A stretch of 8,783 nucleotides of DNA from Actinomycetes bacterium (GCA_023437745.1 JAEZFI010000172.1:1-8783); one strand, 5' to 3'. Positions 1 through 7,595 are shown, counted from the stretch's first letter. Translations and numbers: made by a program. The notes: generated by a model not told the origin, from the sequence alone.

Positions 1-9
1 GGGCCGGCG

Positions 10-28
10 CCCCCCCCCCCCCCCCCCC
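10..28. repeat. 19-base C homopolymer
   Basis: An uninterrupted run of 19 C residues lies 34 bp past the stop codon of the acyl-CoA synthetase gene, at the extreme left edge of the window. It lies outside any coding sequence I can support. It could be a real homopolymer that varies in length by slippage, or an artefact at a contig end, since poly-G/poly-C tails are a known failure of two-colour short-read chemistry. The tract is directly visible; its biological reality is uncertain. Confidence 0.9.
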
Positions 29-49
29 ACAGAACGGTTGGGGTGGGGG
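20..49 (-). terminator. Possible terminator hairpin after the acyl-CoA synthetase gene
   Basis: In the minus-strand transcript the C-runs complementary to 40-43 and 45-49 can pair with the G-run complementary to about 20-28, around an 11-base loop (29-39), with one bulged base at 44. This gives a G:C-only stem of about nine pairs just after the stop codon at 63-65. No U-tract is visible after it, and the G-run comes from the suspicious C homopolymer, so the call depends on that tract being real. Confidence 0.3.
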
Positions 50-62
50 AGATCAGGGGGGG

Positions 63-70
<8 letters not shown>
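40..70 (+). other. Potential G-quadruplex motif
   Basis: Four G-runs lie on the plus strand at 40-43, 45-49, 56-62 and 66-70, separated by loops of 1, 6 and 3 bases. This satisfies the usual four-run, loop 1-7 definition of an intramolecular G-quadruplex. The motif spans the stop codon (63-65) of the minus-strand acyl-CoA synthetase gene. The G-rich strand is therefore the template strand of that gene, and its mRNA is C-rich here. Folding and function are inferred from pattern only. Confidence 0.5.
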
Positions 71-1700
<1,630 letters not shown>

Positions 1701-1707
1701 CTCGAAG

Positions 1708-1713
1708 CCCCCT
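1708..1713 (-). promoter_or_regulatory. Shine-Dalgarno AGGGGG fixing the acyl-CoA synthetase start
   Basis: AGGGGG on the minus strand, 7 bases before the ATG at 1700. It supports 1700 rather than the in-frame ATG at 1688 or any start within the long upstream open frame. Confidence 0.75.
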
Positions 1714-1736
1714 GTGCGACCGTCAGAACAGCCCGC

Positions 1737-1746
1737 AGCGTAGAGT
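1737..1746. promoter_or_regulatory. Candidate overlapping divergent -10 hexamers
   Basis: In the 75-bp divergent gap, TAGAGT (1741-1746, plus) fits the actinobacterial -10 pattern TANNNT and would drive the membrane-protein gene with a leader of about 23 bases. On the minus strand TACGCT (1742-1737) also fits TANNNT and would drive the acyl-CoA synthetase gene with a leader of about 30 bases. The two hexamers share two base pairs, so the two promoters could not easily be occupied at once. No convincing -35 box is visible for either. This is pattern matching in a short GC-rich gap and is weak. Confidence 0.3.
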
Positions 1747-1775
1747 CTCCACTCGCGCCTGCGTCGCCATCGCTC

Positions 1776-2516
1776 ATGGACATCGAACCGACCACTCCAC
1801 CGTCCGACGCGGCCGGCACCGACGACACCGATCGGGCGACGACCGCGCCCGACCGCCCGCGGTGGATGGTGATCGCGCTCTTCACGCCGATCGCCTTCGT
1901 GGTCGCAGCCGGCTACGTGGCGAGCGCGTTCTGGTCGAAGCTGATCGACAGCCACCCCCTCGTCCTGCTCGCCCTCTCCCCCATCAACCGGTGGCTGCTC
2001 CTCACCACCAACGAGCTCGACGCGTGGTCCTACTACGGCGTCGGCATGGCGCGGCACCTGTTCCCCGACCCGCTGATGTACCTCGTCGGTGCCTGGTTCG
2101 GCCACCGGGCGATCAACTGGGCCGCCGAGACCTACCCGATCGTGCGGAAGCTGGTCGGCGAGGACGGCCGGGGGCTCGAGGATCCGGCACGTCGCAAGAT
2201 CCTCTACCCGCTCGCGTTCCTCGCCCCGAACAACTGGGTCTCGCTCCTGGCGGGAGCATCGAAGCTGCCCTTCCAGGTGTTCCTCGTGCTGAACGTCCTG
2301 GGGACCGCCCTGCGGCTCGTGGTCTGCCGGATCCTCGGCTACCTCCTCGACGACGAGATCGCCTCGCTCGTCAGCTGGGTGGCCCGGTACTCGAACTGGA
2401 TCACGCTCGCCTCGATCGTCGCCGTCCTCATCGGCATCTCGATCCAGCTGAGCCGCGGGACCGGCGAGCTCGCAGGCCTCGGCCGCATCGACGAGATCGA
2501 GGACGGCGACGACTGA
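1776..2516 (+). CDS. Multi-pass membrane protein, remote DedA/VTT-like
   Basis: A 246-residue protein with an acidic, Thr/Pro-rich N-terminal tail (1-29) and then hydrophobic segments at about 31-52, 60-78, 95-110, 143-160, 165-190 and 206-224, ending in an acidic tail. The stretch LAPNNWVSLLAGASKLP (149-165) followed by VFLVLNVLGTALR (168-180) resembles the DedA/VTT core, in which a Pro-containing re-entrant loop precedes an LLAG..xxP...F...N..G pattern. The usual arginine after the proline (PGxR) is replaced by PNN, so this is at best a divergent member. DedA proteins are linked to lipid carrier or phospholipid flipping and membrane homeostasis; applying that role here is inference. The ATG at 1776 has no obvious Shine-Dalgarno sequence; an internal ATG at 1866, just before the first membrane segment, is the alternative. 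It is divergent from the acyl-CoA synthetase gene and convergent with dapB. Confidence 0.72.
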   Translation: MDIEPTTPPSDAAGTDDTDRATTAPDRPRWMVIALFTPIAFVVAAGYVASAFWSKLIDSHPLVLLALSPINRWLLLTTNELDAWSYYGVGMARHLFPDPLMYLVGAWFGHRAINWAAETYPIVRKLVGEDGRGLEDPARRKILYPLAFLAPNNWVSLLAGASKLPFQVFLVLNVLGTALRLVVCRILGYLLDDEIASLVSWVARYSNWITLASIVAVLIGISIQLSRGTGELAGLGRIDEIEDGDD

Positions 2517-2526
2517 GCCCCCCGGT

Positions 2527-2575
2527 CGAACTGTCACCGCCCACGGGCTTCTTCCGTGTGAGTGGTGACAGTTCG
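2527..2575. terminator. Bidirectional hairpin between convergent genes (perfect 12-bp inverted repeat)
   Basis: CGAACTGTCACC (2527-2538) is exactly complementary to GGTGACAGTTCG (2564-2575). Inside it a second stem can form, CACGG (2542-2546) with CCGTG (2554-2558), closing a 7-base loop. The structure sits between the stop of the plus-strand membrane-protein gene (2516) and the stop of minus-strand dapB (2602), so it could terminate both transcripts. No clear U-tract follows on either strand, which is common for high-GC Actinomycetota hairpins. The repeat is seen directly; terminator function is inferred. A dispersed REP-like element is an alternative reading. Confidence 0.65.
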
Positions 2576-2601
2576 GGCGACGCGGCGGGCCGCGAGGCGC
2601 G

Positions 2602-3396
2602 CTACAGGTCCAGGAAGGCCTCGAGGCCGACGGTCACGCCGGGGTGGTCGGCGATGGCCTTGGTCGCGAGGATCACCCCGGGCATGAACGACGTCCGGTC
2701 GATGGAGTCGTGGCGGATCGTGAGGGTCTGCCCCGTGGTCCCGAGCAGGACCTCCTGGTGGGCGACCATGCCCCGCATCCGGACCGAGTGGACGTGGATG
2801 CCGGCCGGACCCACGCCGCCGCGGGCCCCTTCCCACACGTGGTCCGTGGTCGGGTCGGCCGCCCACGTCGAGGACGCCTCGGCCATGCGCTCGGCGGTCA
2901 ACGTGGCCGTGCCCGACGGGGCGTCGACCTTGCCGTCGTGGTGCAGCTCGATGATCTCGGCCGTGTCGAAGTAGGGGGCGGCCATCGCGGCGAAGCGCAT
3001 CATCAGGATGGCGCCGATCGCGAAGTTCGGCGCGACCAGGCAGTTCGACCTGACGAACCGTGACCGGAAGTGCTCCAGGTCCTCGCTCGTGAAGCCGGTG
3101 GTGCCGACCACCGCGTGGATGCCGGCCTCGGCGAGGAACGTCAGGTTGTCCCGCGCCGCACCGGCCTCGGTGAAGTCGACGGCGACGTCGACCCTGGCGT
3201 CGACGAACGACTGGCGGTCGGCGGACACCTGGAGGTCGACGCCCGAGACCCCAGCGACGCGCGACAGCTCGAGACCCGAATGGTGCGGATCGACACCGGC
3301 GACCAGCTCCAGCGCGGGATCGGCGGCGACGGCCTGGCACACCGTCGACCCCATGCGACCCCCAGCACCGAACACACCGACCCGGATCCGTGACAT
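2602..3396 (-). CDS. dapB: 4-hydroxy-tetrahydrodipicolinate reductase
   Basis: A 264-residue cytosolic enzyme that reduces 4-hydroxy-tetrahydrodipicolinate to tetrahydrodipicolinate with NAD(P)H, in the diaminopimelate/lysine pathway that also feeds peptidoglycan. The Rossmann nucleotide-binding motif GAGGRMG is at residues 10-16, VGTTG at 97-101, APNFAIG at 122-128, and the family signature ELHHDGKVDAPSGTA at 150-164 with the catalytic His152/His153 region and Lys156. HVHSVRMRG (201-209) is the usual C-terminal substrate-domain segment. Length is normal for the family and no key residue is missing. The ATG at 3396 has no proper Shine-Dalgarno sequence, but a -10-like TAGAGT lies exactly 7 bases before it, which suggests a leaderless mRNA. 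It lies 43 bp after the crotonase-like gene and is convergent with the membrane-protein gene. Confidence 0.97.
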   Translation of the reverse strand: MSRIRVGVFGAGGRMGSTVCQAVAADPALELVAGVDPHHSGLELSRVAGVSGVDLQVSADRQSFVDARVDVAVDFTEAGAARDNLTFLAEAGIHAVVGTTGFTSEDLEHFRSRFVRSNCLVAPNFAIGAILMMRFAAMAAPYFDTAEIIELHHDGKVDAPSGTATLTAERMAEASSTWAADPTTDHVWEGARGGVGPAGIHVHSVRMRGMVAHQEVLLGTTGQTLTIRHDSIDRTSFMPGVILATKAIADHPGVTVGLEAFLDL

Positions 3397-3403
3397 GGCC
3401 TGG

Positions 3404-3409
3404 ACTCTA
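3404..3409 (-). promoter_or_regulatory. -10 element TAGAGT placed for leaderless dapB transcription
   Basis: TAGAGT on the minus strand fits the TANNNT pattern of actinobacterial housekeeping promoters. Seven bases separate it from the ATG at 3396, so transcription would start at or next to the A of the start codon. The 43-bp gap shows no good -35 box (about CTCGCC at the expected distance) and no Shine-Dalgarno sequence, both compatible with a leaderless promoter. Not experimentally supported. Confidence 0.5.
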
Positions 3410-3439
3410 CGGGGTCCCCCGCCGGTGGCGAGCCGGAGG

Positions 3440-4270
3440 TCAGCCGCCCCAGATGTCCCGGCGGGGCTCGTCGGTGTAGACGGGGGGCCGGTCGCGGTCG
3501 AAGGCCCGGATCGCCTCGGGGAGGTTGTCGGTGAAGCCGAGCATCAGCTGGTTGCGGTCCTCGAACTCGATCGCTGCGTCGAGGGAGCCGATCTCGAGCG
3601 ACGCCCACACCGCCTCCTTCGTGTACTGGAGGCCGTAGGGGCTGAAGCCCGTCATGCCGGCGGCGATCTCGACGGCCAGGGCGGCGACCTGGTCGGCCGG
3701 CGCGACGCGGGAGACCAGCCCCATCCGGTGGGCCTCCTCGGCACCGACCCGCCGCCCGGTGAGGAGCATGTCGTTGCTGTGCGCCGCGCCGACGAGGCGG
3801 GGCAGCAGCCAGCTGATCCCCATCTCGGTGGAGGTGAGCCCGTTGACGATGCCGGTGGCGTTGAAGTGGGCCCGGTCGGAGGCGATCCGGAGGTCGGCAC
3901 CGAGGGAGAGGCACATCCCGCCCCCGTACGCCGGCCCGTCGATCGCGGCGATGATCGGTTGCGGCAGCTTCCGCATCCGGGGCACGAGTCGTGAGTAGTA
4001 CCGCATCGAGCGCTGCGCGATGCGACCGACCTGGAGGCCGTCGATGTTCGGGATGATCCCGTAGTCCTTGAGGTCCAGCCCGGAGCAGAACGCACCGCCC
4101 GCCCCCGTCAGGATGGCCACCCGGCAGTCGTTGTCCGCCGCCACCTCGTCGAGTGCGTCGTGCAGCGCGATGACGAGATCGATCGACATGGCGTTGAGGC
4201 GCTCCGGCCGGTTCAGCGTGATCCGCCGGATGTGCGCCGCCGGCGCGTCGATCAGGACCTCGTCAGCCAT
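3440..4270 (-). CDS. Enoyl-CoA hydratase/isomerase (crotonase) family protein lacking both classical catalytic Glu
   Basis: A 276-residue crotonase-fold protein acting on a CoA thioester. NRPERLNAMS is at residues 20-29, the CoA-binding/oxyanion motif FCSGLDL at 61-67, the second oxyanion motif GPAYGGGMCLSLGADL at 112-127, and a typical C-terminal helical segment after 205. Aligned by eye to rat mitochondrial enoyl-CoA hydratase, catalytic Glu144 falls on Cys120 and Glu164 on Gly140, so ordinary hydration is doubtful. A nearby acid, Glu149 in STEMG, aligns roughly with the second acid of dienoyl-CoA isomerases and could be the working base. The best call is a crotonase of unknown reaction. 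Its ATG overlaps the end of the upstream protease gene by 8 bp (4263-4270), and the only Shine-Dalgarno-like AGGGAG (4283-4288) is 12 bases away, so translation is probably coupled. dapB follows after 43 bp. Confidence 0.9.
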   Translation of the reverse strand: MADEVLIDAPAAHIRRITLNRPERLNAMSIDLVIALHDALDEVAADNDCRVAILTGAGGAFCSGLDLKDYGIIPNIDGLQVGRIAQRSMRYYSRLVPRMRKLPQPIIAAIDGPAYGGGMCLSLGADLRIASDRAHFNATGIVNGLTSTEMGISWLLPRLVGAAHSNDMLLTGRRVGAEEAHRMGLVSRVAPADQVAALAVEIAAGMTGFSPYGLQYTKEAVWASLEIGSLDAAIEFEDRNQLMLGFTDNLPEAIRAFDRDRPPVYTDEPRRDIWGG

Positions 4271-5906
4271 CGGACTCGTCGTCTCCCTTGCCGGCGTCGC
4301 CCTTCCCGGAGGAGCCGGACGTGCCGCTCGTGTCGCCCTTGCAGCCGTCAGCCTCGCACGAACGGATCGAGATCCGGATCAACTGGGTGATCCCGTCGTT
4401 GGCGAACCAGCGGATCCGGTAGGTCCCCGTCTCCTTGACGGTGAAGGTCTCGCGAGCGTCGAGCCCGTAGATCCCGTCGTCGGTGTCGTCCACCATCTCG
4501 ATGCCGTCGACCTCGGGATCGGCGAAGGTGACGGCGTCGAGGGTCACCTTGGGCGAGATGAGCAGGAACCCGGCGTCGCCGGCGGCGCTGCGGGCGTGGA
4601 TCTCGATCGGCGTGCCGGCCTCGAGGTCGATGGTGAGCTCGGCCGGCCCGTCGTACGGGGAGAAGACGCGGTCGACGACCTCGTCGAGCTCGACCGGCGC
4701 CGTCACGCGTTCGCCGGTCGCGAGGATGAGCGGCAGGTCCGACTCCCACGTCACGGTCCCCGGCTCGGAGCCCATCGGCCGTTCGAGGACGAGCTGCGCC
4801 CCTTCGTCGGCCGGGATCGGCATCACGAACGTGCCGGGCGAGGTCTCCCGCGCGGCGACGCGCGTGTCGATGCCCATCGCGGTGGCGTCCGGCAGCTTCT
4901 CGGGCGTGCCACCACGTCGAGCAGCGACCTGGTTCTCGACCTCCTGCGCGATCTCCAGCGCGTTGCCGGACAGCGCCAGGGTCTCGCCGCTGACGAGCTC
5001 CATCGCCGAGAACACCGCGCCGTCACCTCGCATCGTGAAGGTGAGCGTCCGCTCCTCGTCCGCGGGCGGGAGGTACAGCATCTTCGACGAGGTGGCGTCC
5101 TCGATCAGCATCGACCCGGAGGTCTCGCCGTCGCCGGGCTGCAGCGGGAGCGCAAGGTACTCGTCGCCGTCGCCGGCCACGATCCGGCCGGCGGCCTCCT
5201 TCACGTCCGCGCCGGACAGCACGAGCGCGAACTCGTCGGCGAAGCCGAGACCGGAGATGCCGATGAGACGACCCTGCTCGTCGAACAGCGGACCGCCGGA
5301 CTGGCCGCCGGCGATCGACGCGTCCGTCTGGATGAAGGTCTGGCCGAACTCCGCGACCTTGCGGGTGCGCGAGACGATGCCGCGGGAGATCGTCGCCTCG
5401 AGGTCGTCGGGCTTCGTGGCGTTCGTCCCGCCGCTCTCGCCGGGGTACCCGACGAGGTAGACGTCGTCGCCGGCCTCGACCTCGTCGCCGACGCCGATCG
5501 GAATGGCGGGCCGGTCCTCGGCGTCGACCGGACCGAGGAGCGTGATGTCCGCGCCTGCATCGACCCCGAGCACCGGGACGTCCTCGATGGTCGTCGGCCC
5601 GAACGTGACGTCGGCGGTGGCGAACGGGTCCACGACGTGGAGGTTCGTGAGCACGTAGCGCTCGCCCTCGAGCTCGACCAGGACACCGGTGCCGGTGCCG
5701 AGCGGGTTCGACACGTAGGCCACGGACGTCTGGGCGCAGCGCAGGAGCGCCTTGGCCGGCTTCTCGTCGCCCTTCGGGGCGCACGCCGCGGCGACCGGCG
5801 CGGCGTCCTCGGCGGCGCCGTCCCCGTCGTCACCTCCGTCGGAGGAGCACGCGGGCGCACCGAGGCACAGCGCGACGGCGACGGACAGGAGGCGATGGGA
5901 GCGCAT
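4263..5906 (-). CDS. Secreted trypsin-like (S1C/HtrA-like) serine protease, probable lipoprotein, paralog A
   Basis: A 547-residue exported protease. The N-terminus has basic residues, a hydrophobic stretch (6-16) and a lipobox-like GAPAC with Cys20, followed by an acidic Gly/Asp-rich linker. The trypsin-like domain spans about 55-245, with predicted catalytic His90 (LTNLHVVDP), Asp120 (ADITLLGP) and Ser203 (GGQSGGPLFD); all three are intact. No PDZ domain follows, unlike classical HtrA/DegP. Instead about 250-515 is beta-rich; its last part (about 420-513), with LEAGTPIEIHARS, an Asp-rich DDTDDG and KETGTYRIRW, resembles a PPC-type domain. Cysteine pairs Cys42/Cys57 and Cys517/Cys522 are probably disulfides. 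A Gly/Ser/Lys/Asp tail (523-547) is absent from its paralog. The ATG at 5906 is chosen for its Shine-Dalgarno GAGGGG (5911-5916) and immediate signal sequence; an upstream ATG at 5978 makes an ATGA overlap with the neighbouring stop. The stop overlaps the crotonase start. Confidence 0.88.
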   Translation of the reverse strand: MRSHRLLSVAVALCLGAPACSSDGGDDGDGAAEDAAPVAAACAPKGDEKPAKALLRCAQTSVAYVSNPLGTGTGVLVELEGERYVLTNLHVVDPFATADVTFGPTTIEDVPVLGVDAGADITLLGPVDAEDRPAIPIGVGDEVEAGDDVYLVGYPGESGGTNATKPDDLEATISRGIVSRTRKVAEFGQTFIQTDASIAGGQSGGPLFDEQGRLIGISGLGFADEFALVLSGADVKEAAGRIVAGDGDEYLALPLQPGDGETSGSMLIEDATSSKMLYLPPADEERTLTFTMRGDGAVFSAMELVSGETLALSGNALEIAQEVENQVAARRGGTPEKLPDATAMGIDTRVAARETSPGTFVMPIPADEGAQLVLERPMGSEPGTVTWESDLPLILATGERVTAPVELDEVVDRVFSPYDGPAELTIDLEAGTPIEIHARSAAGDAGFLLISPKVTLDAVTFADPEVDGIEMVDDTDDGIYGLDARETFTVKETGTYRIRWFANDGITQLIRISIRSCEADGCKGDTSGTSGSSGKGDAGKGDDESDG

Positions 5907-5910
5907 GCCA

Positions 5911-5916
5911 CCCCTC
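5911..5916 (-). promoter_or_regulatory. Shine-Dalgarno GAGGGG fixing the start of protease A
   Basis: GAGGGG lies 4 bases before the ATG at 5906, and the protein started there begins directly with a signal-peptide-like N-terminus. The competing ATG at 5978 overlaps the upstream stop as ATGA but would put a basic 24-residue leader before the signal sequence. Confidence 0.6.
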
Positions 5917-5974
5917 ATCGGCCGGAGCGGTCCGAAGCTGAGGATGCGGGCGGGCCGGTGGTGTGGGCTCGCCG

Positions 5975-7591
5975 TCATCCGAGCGTGCCGACCTCGGACC
6001 CGCTGTCGCACCGCCCCAGCCCGCAGTCGGTGACGCTGAAGCGGACCAGCTCGGTCAGGTTGTCGTAGCTCTGGACCCGGATCCGGTACGTCCCTCCGGT
6101 CGCCACGTCGAACCGCTGGCGAGCGTCGGTGCCGAAGAGGCCGCTGTCGCTGTCGTCGACGGTCGTGAGGCCCGCGTCGGGGTCCATCAGCGTGCCGGCG
6201 TCGGGCGTCGTCCCCGGAGGGAACACGGTGAACGACATGTCACCGATGGCCGATCGGGCGAACATCTCGACCTGCGAGCCAGGCGCGAGGTCGACGAGCA
6301 CGTCGAAGGCCGTGCGGTACGGGTGCAGCACCCGATCGATCACGTCGCCGACGCCGGCCTGCAGCACCTCACGCGGCGCCGAGGCCCGCGTGAGCGGGAG
6401 GTTCGAGGCCCAGTCGACCGAGGCGGGCCGGTCGGCCAACGGGCGCTCGACCTCGATGAGCAGCAGGTCGCCGGCGGCGACGGAGAGCTCGAAGGACCCG
6501 GGGCGGACCTCGGCCTTCGAGTCGCTGTCGTCCACCGGAGCGTCGTCGGGCGGGAGGCCACCTGCGTCGGCGTCGGGCTGCCCGAACCCTCCCGACCCGC
6601 CGACCGAACCTGCGAGCTGCCCGTAGAGCTGCGGGGCGTTCGCGGACGTGGCGAGGATCTCGTCGTGGAGGAGCGAGATGATCCTGACGACCACCTCGGC
6701 CGGGTTGGCGACCCGGAACTGCAGGTCGCGCGCCCGCTGCGACCGCCCGAGGTAGAGCCGCTGGACGTCGGTGCCGTCGGTCAAGTCGACCCGCCCGCCG
6801 GTGTCCCCGGACGCGTCGGCCTCCAGCGGCAGCGCCAGGTACTCGTCGCCGCCGTCCTCGACCATCCGGGCGATCGACTCCTTCACGTCGCCGACGGACA
6901 GCGCCAGGCCGAAGGTGTCCGCGAAGGCCAACCCGGCGATGCCGAGCACACGGCCGCGAGCGTCGAACAGCGGCCCGCCCGACTGGCCGCCGGCGATCGT
7001 GGCGTCCGTCTGGATGAACCGGAGGCCGAACTCCGCGAGGTGCCGGTGGCGCGACACGATCCCGGCGGAGATCGTCGCCTCGAGGTCCTCGGGCTTCGTG
7101 GAGCGCGTTCCGCCGGCGTCACCCGGGAAGCCCACGAGGAAGGCCTGCTCGCCACGCAGGTCGCCCTCGACGTCGACGAGCGGGACGGGGACCACGTCCT
7201 CGCCGTCCGGCACAGGGCCCAGGAGCGCGAGATCGGTGGAGGCGTCGACCCACCGCACGGGCAGCCCGGTGATCGTCCCGCCGGCGAACGTGACGTCGGC
7301 CGAGTCGTAGGGATCCACCACGTGGAGGTTCGTGAGCACGTGGGGCTCCCCCTCGACATCCACCACGAGGCCCGTGCCCGTGCCGAGCGGGTTGGTCACG
7401 TAGCCGACGGAGTCGTCGGCGCAGGCGACGAGCGCCCGGGGACCCGCCGGCGCGTCCGAGCCGGCGCACGGCCCGGTGGACAGCGCCGCTTCGCCCTCGT
7501 CGGTGCATCCGAGCGGCAGCCCGGCCAGCAGCGCCGCGACGAGCAGGGCGCCCGCGCGCCGTGGACCAGCCATCCCGAGAGTCTTGTTCAC
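5975..7591 (-). CDS. Secreted trypsin-like (S1C/HtrA-like) serine protease, probable lipoprotein, paralog B
   Basis: A 538-residue paralog of the next gene downstream, collinear with it over nearly the full length. The signal sequence has PRR (10-12), a hydrophobic core (13-26) and LPLGC with candidate lipidated Cys29; the lipobox is not classical because Pro is at -3. The predicted catalytic triad is His90 (LTNLHVVDP), Asp120 (TDLALLGP) and Ser204 (GGQSGGPLFD). There is no PDZ domain. The region after about 250 is beta-rich, with a Gly/Asp/Pro-rich linker at 326-360, and ends in a PPC-like part with DDSDSG (479-484) and GGTYRIRVQSYD (499-510). Cys42/Cys57 and Cys523/Cys528 match the cysteine pairs of the paralog. 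The start is GTG at 7591, preceded by AAGGGG; the internal ATG at 7573 lacks such a site. The gene begins 21 bp after the M16 peptidase stop, so co-transcription is likely. The protein substrate is unknown. Confidence 0.88.
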   Translation of the reverse strand: MNKTLGMAGPRRAGALLVAALLAGLPLGCTDEGEAALSTGPCAGSDAPAGPRALVACADDSVGYVTNPLGTGTGLVVDVEGEPHVLTNLHVVDPYDSADVTFAGGTITGLPVRWVDASTDLALLGPVPDGEDVVPVPLVDVEGDLRGEQAFLVGFPGDAGGTRSTKPEDLEATISAGIVSRHRHLAEFGLRFIQTDATIAGGQSGGPLFDARGRVLGIAGLAFADTFGLALSVGDVKESIARMVEDGGDEYLALPLEADASGDTGGRVDLTDGTDVQRLYLGRSQRARDLQFRVANPAEVVVRIISLLHDEILATSANAPQLYGQLAGSVGGSGGFGQPDADAGGLPPDDAPVDDSDSKAEVRPGSFELSVAAGDLLLIEVERPLADRPASVDWASNLPLTRASAPREVLQAGVGDVIDRVLHPYRTAFDVLVDLAPGSQVEMFARSAIGDMSFTVFPPGTTPDAGTLMDPDAGLTTVDDSDSGLFGTDARQRFDVATGGTYRIRVQSYDNLTELVRFSVTDCGLGRCDSGSEVGTLG

Positions 7592-7595
7592 GGAG

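Noticed and set aside
1701..2537. Open reading frame continuing upstream of the acyl-CoA synthetase start on the minus strand, as if it had a 279-residue N-terminal extension.
   Set aside because: The extra part lies opposite the membrane-protein gene, is charged low-complexity sequence without family similarity, and a good ribosome site marks the start at 1700.
1862..2974. 370-codon plus-strand frame crossing the convergent gap into dapB.
   Set aside because: Out-of-frame reading of the membrane-protein gene joined to antisense dapB; Arg/Pro-rich with no recognisable protein.
4068..6068. 666-codon plus-strand open frame opposite the crotonase and protease A genes.
   Set aside because: It has the composition of an antisense shadow (Arg, Gly, Asp, Val, His repeats) and lies over well-supported minus-strand genes with intact catalytic motifs.
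4263..7591. Classical HtrA/DegP identity for the two serine proteases.
   Set aside because: The trypsin-like domain fits, but no PDZ carboxylate-binding loop or PDZ-like sequence follows; the C-terminal part is different, so only HtrA-like is stated.
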